Made by a program: the position numbers and the translations under genes
In this document: one piece after another, positions 53,501 to 62,500 of the stretch
How the letters are laid out: each line of letters starts with the position of its first letter
How positions within the stretch are numbered: the stretch's first letter is position 1
NCBI GenBank assembly: GCA_019925095.2
Contig: CM034390.1
Location: 1,971,501-2,035,500, forward strand
DNA from: Dendrolimus kikuchii
Lineage: Eukaryota; Arthropoda; Insecta; Lepidoptera; Lasiocampidae
DNA: 64,000 nt
Reading direction: 5' to 3'
The notes under the pieces: generated by a model
What the model was told of the DNA's origin: nothing
The model's input: the letters and a program-made list of their open reading frames with translations, nothing else
Databases searched by the model: none

Positions 53501-56500
53501 TGGAGAGCGCTGTGAAGTGGAGCGCGGCGCAGCTGGGCAGGGCGGACAGCGAGCCCAAGGACGAGCCCCCCGAGCAGCCCACGGCGCTCCAAGCGCACGA
53601 CGACAGCGGCGCGGGCTGCATTAAGGTATACACCAATAATAAACTAAATCCGGATCTGAACACCTCTATATACATAGTCTTGCCATAAATATTGTAACAA
53701 AGAAAAAAAAAATCTATTGCAAATAACATTTATAACTTTTACAGTGTGTTAGTTTAATACATAAATATAAAACAATTTAAAATATAAAAAGCTTATTCGA
53801 AGTGGTCTCCAGTCCTTTAAACGTTGAGGCCAGTTATGAATAGAAGCACGCACTCTTTCAATGGGAAAATTCTTCACTGCCAATCGTATGGATTGTTTTA
53901 GGGACTCCAAATTATCATGGCGTTTAGAGCAAGCCGTACTCTCTAAAACTGACCATAAATCATAATCCAGCGGATTAAAATCGGGACTAGATGACGGCCA
54001 GTCTTCAGCTCTGATGAAGTCCGAAACGTTCGTTTCCAACCAAGAATGCGTGGACCGAGCTTTATGACCCGGCGCCGAGTCTTGCTAGAAGGACCATTCT
54101 TGGTTATTGAACATGATGTTGTTAAGGGGCTTAACTACCTTCTCAAGAATGGTATCTTGATACACTTGTGCCGATGTTTTGATATCTTTTTCACAAAAAT
54201 ATGGCTCAGTCACTCCTTCATAGCTAACACCCCACCAAACCGTCATTGAAGGCGGATAATGCCCACATTGCACTCTGTTGACTAATTGAGAAGCTTCCTT
54301 AGAGCATTAAGCATAAATACGGTCATTTTGTTTGTTAAAATGTTGCTCAATTGTAAAAATTTTCTCATTCGTAAACAAAATTTTTCTGTGACCTCCCTTT
54401 GCGTACCGCTTCAGTAGTTGTTTCGATTTTACTACCCCATTCTTCTTTTAAATTGTGAGTTAAGAAATGACCAGTACGTCTCTTATAGGCTGCAAATCTT
54501 AAGTCATCTTTTAAAATACGCGACATGGTTCTAGGTGATATCTTCATCTTCCGAGATAAAATCTTTTGCTTTCGGACAGGATTTCTTCGAATTCCTTCCC
54601 TTACTGCTTTGACCACCTTTTTCGTACGAACACTAAACAAATTCCACTCCTAATCTATAAAAACACATTTTATTATCTGTCGGCATTTGAACAAATTGTA
54701 ATCCTTTTATGATCGTCTTCTTTTGTTTACTTATTTTTTTGGCATACGTTCCTAGTTATTTTGAAGAACAGCCTATTGTTCTATCGTACTCGTCTACGGC
54801 CGCTTGCAGGCTGCATAATTAGCCAGGTGTTACGGATTATAAATACAAGCTAATTCTAGGAAATTATCTCGACGGGCATATTTGCGTTTGTGCAGTATAA
54901 AACGATGTCCTTATGGAGAGAGGAGGCAGTTGAGCGAGAACCACGATCAAGGCGTGACGTGTGTGACATTCGGGAATCTAATATTGACGGACTTTGCGCG
55001 TTTTATTGAATTACGACCTTCTGCATTACGTTTCAATTTGTTGTGTTCGGTTATGTTCGTACCTGTGTTATACGTGTTTGTATAGATGTAATAAACTCTA
55101 TAATAATTCTAACGGCATTTTAATTCGAGTCCCGCAACTCGTAACAATATTTATATCTTATACAACATATGGATCTTAACATTCCGTCTCGTTCACTCTC
55201 GCTTAATCATCGCATCACCTATGCGATCTTACAATCACACAGACAATACATCACACCTAAGCACTTGAAGGGCTCACACTAACACAATTACTTGCTCTTA
55301 ATTAGCCAAATATCCAGGCCAACGGGTTGATCCTGGTGACCTGTACTACAGGTTTCTTTTTAACCTAATTCAGGCACCAGCCTCTTAGTTAATGTTGTGA
55401 CTAATTTAAAGTTTCACTGTGTACGTAATGAGGAAATAAAGAATTATGTTATATAGGCAACGTTATACTAGTGAAAGAAAGAAAAACATTTTCAGGACAG
55501 AAACAATGTACATGGAAACACAATGTAAACAAAAAGTCCTAAATTGAACCCAGTCTCAGCAGTGCCTGGAAGAGATCGCTATAAGCGATGAGGCCGCCCA
55601 TTGTTCTAATTTAAATGTACATACATACATACATACATACATAACTTCAAGCCAGTTCCCTTGCGGGGTAGGCACGAACAACAGAGTGCCATTTAGGCTT
55701 ATTCTTACACACCTCACTTGCCTCTTTGACATTCATAACTCTTGTCATGCAAGCTCGTCTGTTCTTAAGGCTCCTGACATCACCTTCTGCTAGTACACGA
55801 TCAATTTGATCATGGAAAGTGTGTCGTGGCCTTCCACGACTTCTGCATCCATCCACTTTTGCATTGTATATCTGTTTAGTCATTCTTTCATCATGCATTC
55901 TTTCCACATGCCCGAACCACCGGAGCATTCCTTTCCTTATCTTCACCCCGACACTCTCTTTCTTACTTCGGTATTACGAACGGTATTAATTTAAATGTGT
56001 TTATAATAAATATCTACGTTTAAGTTATGGTGAACAATAAAGAGTTTTCATTCATTCATTCATTCAGCATAATGCTAGCCCACAAGGACTAGCACTGTTC
56101 TTCCTTCTCTTCTCTGGGACCAGAAAGTGAAGTCACAGTGGACAATACGACATATATAACAATAACATAAAATATAATGCAATTTGATAATGATAAATAA
56201 ATAGCAAATTAAATAACAACGTAATTAACCAAAAATTTAAATAATACATGCATACATAAAATCATTTTAGCAAGTGCTTCCCAAAGTTTTCAAATTACGG
56301 ACCCACGTCTTCGCTGTCATGAATAAAAAAGGACATAATGAATGAAGGACTTTCAAATAAGAAAAACTCGAAAATTTAATTATTTAATTAACAAGAAGTG
56401 ATATTTTAATAACAAGGATGTGGATTTACTTTTTTTTGTTATTATAGCTTAAAGAGCTCGATCAATATTTGCGTTGTGACCTACTCAGTGGGTTTCTATA

Positions 56501-59500
56501 TCTTGATAATGCTGGATTAGACAAGAGTAGGGCGAATACAGTCTTCAATATTGTATTATTACTCTAAGATCTCGTCTTTGGAAAATGTAGAATATTACAA
56601 TTCCCATAAGCGACGGGGAACGAATGCCAAGTCATTCCACCTCTGTTAGGTTCCAGTATGAACAACTTTCATATACAATAGTACATTATGGTACTAGTGT
56701 GTAACATTGGTGATTACCGCCGAGGCGCCATTGAGACTCGAGCCGTAGGCGAGGGTCTTAAGAGAGCCGAGGACGGTAATCATCAATACACACGTGTATC
56801 ATACGACGTTTTACAACACACTTGTGAATAAAATAACAACAAAAACTCATTTTCTTTAGTAGATAAAAAAAGTTATATATGAGTGAAAGTTTTATTTATT
56901 AAACACGTACGAGTTAAAATTATCTATTTAAATAAGAAGTTGCATGAAATGAGCAAGCAATAGGAACATTAATTTATTTGTTCTATAGAACACGATTTTT
57001 TTTTTAATAAAAACTTTTTTAAGAACAAAGCAACTCAACCAATAAAATTTTAAAAAAAATCTATAACTCACTAGTGAGTTATATCTACTAAATAAAATGA
57101 GTTTTTGTTGTTATTTTATTCACAAGTGTGTTGAAAAACGTCGTATGATACACGTGTGTATTGATGATTACCGTCCTCGGCTCTCTTAAGACCCTCGCCT
57201 ACGGCTCGAGTCTCAATGGCGCCTCGGCGGTAATCACCAATGTTACACACTAGTACCATAATGTACTATTATTCCAATAAAATTTCACTAGAGAACATTT
57301 CTTGGAAAGAGTTACTTTTTTATTGCTTGAAGCAGGTAAATAGACACACGGCCCACCTGATGGAAAGCGGTTACCGTTGCCTATGGATATTTGATACTGC
57401 ATGTTAACGCTTCGCAACGTGTCATAACAGAAAATGAATGTTTAAAAAACCGAAAATCAATGTATTTATTTCAAAATGGATTTTTTATACTATAAATTAC
57501 CTATTAAAATTCATGAGAGACGAAGCGGCGCAACAAACTCCCCAGTAACAAAAAAATAATTCGTAATTATTATGTGTATACAATCGTCTTTTTTATGATT
57601 CAGTAATTTATTTAGAAATTTCTCAGCAACACTTCTGCCCTCCTTATAGCAGACGCAGTGCTTGCAAATGGCAATTTCGAGAAAAACCGCGGTAAATATA
57701 TATGTAGATATAGAACCTTGAGATACCATTTCTGCAAAAAATTATTAGACCTAGGCATGTTTGCTGAAGAGTTTCTTGCGCCGCTTCTTCTCTTCAAGCC
57801 GTAACATGTTGCGAAGCGGTAGTAATTTAGATTAGGCTCCCATAGAGTAAATAATAACCATAAACAAAATTAAAATTAAATAATTAAAATTAATAAGTAA
57901 AGCTAAATAAAACTTTAACAGTACTCGTTGACACTTGACATCTTTGTCTTCCGTGATCACGACCACTGAAAAGTGGCTGAAACGTCGGAAAAACCAAAAT
58001 CAAATAAAATTACCGCGCTTAAAACCGTTAAAACGTAGTTTTATTATTTATTAAAAATGAAAAACCCAAAATTGACGATTAGGTACTGCAACTGTAATTA
58101 GTAGGGCAGATTTGGCATAGTTAGTGGTGGCTGGTCTTGAAAACCTTGTTCCTTCCAGACCTCGTCTTATACAGTGGAAGCAGGCGCCGTGAAGTTCGGC
58201 GATGCGGAATGGAGCCACGCAACGCTGAGGATGGCGAAGCGAACCCGGGACCTTGCGATCACAATGCAGTTCCGGACCTACGCGCCCGATGGACTTCTCG
58301 CATTGGCGCCGGTAATTTTTGCATATGAAAGTTTAAATCTCTAAGCTATATATCGGGCGCCCCGAAAGTCAACCTCAGGTGCTAGATGAGAGGCCTGGTT
58401 ATAAGTTTTAGCAAAAATTAAAAAAAAATCCACGTTACTTAGTTCAGTAACAGTAGACAATTTGAAAAAAATGTGTGATTTGTGACCGTGATTTTTTTTA
58501 TTATTATATTATCTCTACGGACTCGAGTTCTTTTTTAATACTTAATTTCTATGAAAAATGTTGAGACTCCGTACACGCTTATTGTCTATTTTTGTTAGTG
58601 TATGTGACATTATATGTAGTAATTTTTCTGTTTTGGTGTACCTTAAGAATAACTTATTATATTAATTTATTCTAATTTTAATACTAAACTTGTACTAATG
58701 TAGAGTGTATTTGTTACATGCTGGTGTTGTGAGGAAGTGCATGTGCAGTGTTGGCCTTATATCTATACTATATATAGTCGTATCTAGTGCCATGTGTGTT
58801 GTGACCGTGATTTAAGGTGGTTGTTTAATTACGTTACAAAAAAATACAGGACTGGGTTGGAAAGTGTGGTCACAGTATTTAAACATATAGTTTAGGGTGC
58901 TGATTGTTAGCATTTTGAAAATGCTTACTGTCGCTTGCTAATGACGTGGTTTTTTTTAAAGGTTTTCTTTAACATGTCTTCTTTCTGCTCTTTTTATTTA
59001 CGTTTGCATCACCAGGGGTGAAGCCAACGGGTTTCCAGCCTTTAGGATGGTCTACAGGGGATGGGGACAAGGAAGATGGGATAGGGGGAGGGAGAAGTGG
59101 GCCATAGGAACTCACTCATTGTATAAAACACGATTAGCCAATTGTATCCGTGCAGGAACGGAGAAAGAATACAATTTCCTGCGTTGGGGCGGCCTGTCGT
59201 AAGAGGCGACAAAACAACCCACAGCCAGGTGGTAGGGCATTTGCCCGACTGGATGGCTACCACCCCTGATCTAAAGTATGTCGCCATAACAACCTTGAGT
59301 TGTTTTCCGGCATTAGTGATCAGGTTCCAGTCTCCCTTAAGAGAGCAGCAGCACATTTGTAGCACCTTTGGTGTTGCAAATGTCTATAGGCGATGGTAAC
59401 CGCTCTCCATCAAGTGGGCCGTCTGCCTGTCTGCTGAGCTCCTGCAATAAAAAAAAAATAGCCAAGGCTAACCGTTTAGTGCTGATATTCTGTGAGAGCA

Positions 59501-62500
59501 TGGTATCATACCGATCAAGTCAGCCTTACGAGCTATAAAGCGTCCACAACTTGGAATATTTACATAAAAAGTATTGAGTCAATTCAAAACAAGTTTTTAA
59601 AGCACTTAAACTACAGATGCGACCGCTTAAAGCTAACACCACCAAACATTAATGCACTATCAATTCATCGAACCCAAAGAGACCAGGACAAATTGTAGTT
59701 TTTGTTTTGTGTTGTATTGTATTATTTAATTCCTTTTTTTTATTTTAAATCTAATCTTCCAATATTGCATCAAATCCCTATTAATATTATAAATGCGAAA
59801 GTAACTTTGTCTGTCTGTCTGTTCCGTTTTCACGTAAAAACTACTGGACCGATTTGGCTGAAACTCAGTATATATATATATTTTCGATGCCGAGAATGAA
59901 CATAGGATACTTTTTATCCCGGAAAATGGGATATGGGTCCACTGGGTCCACTGGGTCCACTGGGTCCACTGGGTCCACTGGGTCCACTGGGTCCAGTTGG
60001 TCGACTTGGACCATGTTATCTATTTTGTCATTTTTGTCATTTTTGTCAAGTTTTGTCATTTATGTAGTTTACATATAGACGGGTGTGGTATAGTTTGCGA
60101 TATAAAATGAAGTCAATCTTTCGGGGGGCAAATATATACAAATTTAATATAATGGGGTAAACTACGGCTGGTGGTGCGCGGGCGCAAGAGAAGGGAGGTG
60201 GCGCTCACAGCGCCCCTCGCGGACGGCACTTGGAGAACGGTGAGTAGTACTTTGGTAAAGAATTTACCCAACCAAAACTTAAATAAAAATGAAAATACGG
60301 AATCGCTTTAAATATGTTAGATGAGGTTTTTTCCATGGAAACTGATAGGTGACGTTGTGCTCTGTAGCTGTAGTTTTATTTACTAAAATGTGTTACTTTA
60401 TCCGTGCAGGAACGGAGAAAGAATACAATTTCCTGCGGCCGGGCGGCCTGTCGTAAGAGGCGACAAAACAACCCACAGCCAGGTGGTAGGGTATTTGCCC
60501 GACTGGATGGCTACCACCCCTGGTCTAAAGTATGTCGCCATAACAACCTTGAGTTGTGTTCCGGCATTAGTGACCAGGTTCCAGTTTTCCTTAAGAGAGC
60601 AGCAGCGCATTTGTAGCACCTTTGGTGTTGCAAATGTCCATAGGCGATGGTAACCGCTTTCTATCGAGTGGGCCGTCTGCCTGTCTGCTGAACTCCAGCA
60701 ATAAAAAAAAAAAAACTTTAAAATTAACAATAGTAGATATTGATAGTTTTCGAGCAGTAATTATAATTATGTTTTTGTTACACATGTGAACTGTGGAGTC
60801 AAAAGTGTCTTTTCGAGGCGTCATTCGAAGAAGCTACAATTTGGCTGAGTTATACTGAAGGCTTAATGCATCATTCAAGACTATATACATTCATTTACTT
60901 GCCATTGTGGTGAATACTATGTCTATATGTTGTAAATATTTCGTTGATTTGTTTTCCAGGTGTCTGTGCGTGTATCTAGGTCGCGGTTGGTGTTGTCGTG
61001 CGGCAACGAGACTGGCTCGGCGCACGCGCCGCCTTCGCAACGCGCGCAACGGCTCTACATCGGCGGGATGCCAGCGCCACCCACACTGCCAAACATACCC
61101 AACCCTGTGAGTTATTCACGTTCTTCATTTTCAAATTTGTTTACAAGAATTATCACAATATTTTTTTAAGTTTTCGCGACTGGTATACATAATAAAATTA
61201 CGTTTTAACGGTTTTAAGCGCGGTAATTTTATTTGATTTTGGTTTTTCCGACGTTTCGGCCACTTTTCAGTGGCCGTGATCACGGAAGACAAAGATGTCA
61301 AGTGTCAACAAGTATTGTTAAAGTTTTATTTAGCCTACCGCCAACTTGTTAATTTTAATTTTGTTTATGGTTATTATTTACTCTATGGGAGCCTAATCTA
61401 ATTTACTACCGCTTCGCAACATGTTATGGCTTGAAGAGAAGAAGCGGCGCAAGAAGACACTGTGAGCTCTTTCTGCGTACAGCGGAACACAAACCAACTT
61501 GACTGATAATTACTTTTATTTTTCCTTCCACCCATTTTAATATTATATGAAATGATTAGAGCTAGGCATGTTTGCTGAAGAGTTAAATAATAAATATTAA
61601 ATAATAAACAAAATTAAAATTAACAAGTTGGCGGTAGGTTAAATAGAACTTTAACAATACTCGTTGACACTTGACATCTTTGTCTTCCGTGATCACGGCC
61701 ACTGAAAAGTGGCCGAAACGTCGGAAAAACCAAAATCAAATAAAATTACCGCGCTTAAAACTGTTAAAACGTAGTTTTATTAAGAATTATCATAATCATC
61801 ATCATGGTCACTCTAGTTCTGGTATACCCAAACCCCGAGCCGCCGAGTTTTTGTGAGTGATACGCCTGGCATCTTGCATCTTTTAATTTATTCACATTGG
61901 TAACACCTCGGGCAAACGTCCATAGATCACTTAACCACTTTCCATCAGATGGGCCGTCAGCCTCTGCGTTGTGTATTCTAGTAATAAAGAAGCAGCTAAA
62001 TAAAATAATGTTGCGGCCTACTGGGCCCGCTATAGAAAAAGGTTGAATATTGCTGCCCTAGCTTCTAACATTAGTTCCGTGCGGATCATTTCGAACTCCA
62101 CGGTCCAATTCCTACTTATGTCGCTAAACTACTTGCAGTTTTCGGTATCGGTCATAGTGAGTTAATTGCCATCAATGGCGGCGTCAAACCATTTTCATGG
62201 CTACTTACAATTTTACAGTCCGTCAGATCTGACACTGTCATGTATACTACTACAATCGCGGGGGTTACGGATTGTCCATGTGTTTCTGCATGACTCCGTA
62301 ATTTCGTTGACACGCAGATCCTGCTCTTGTTGCTTGAGCACAGGCCACGCTTCACTGTCATATCCATAGAGATATTTGTTATATTATATACTAGCTTTCA
62401 AAACCCTCCGATTTTAAAACATTCTTCATTGGTGCTCCGCTCCTATTGGTCTTAGCGTGGTGATATATAGCCTATAGCCTTCCTCGATAAATGGGCTATC

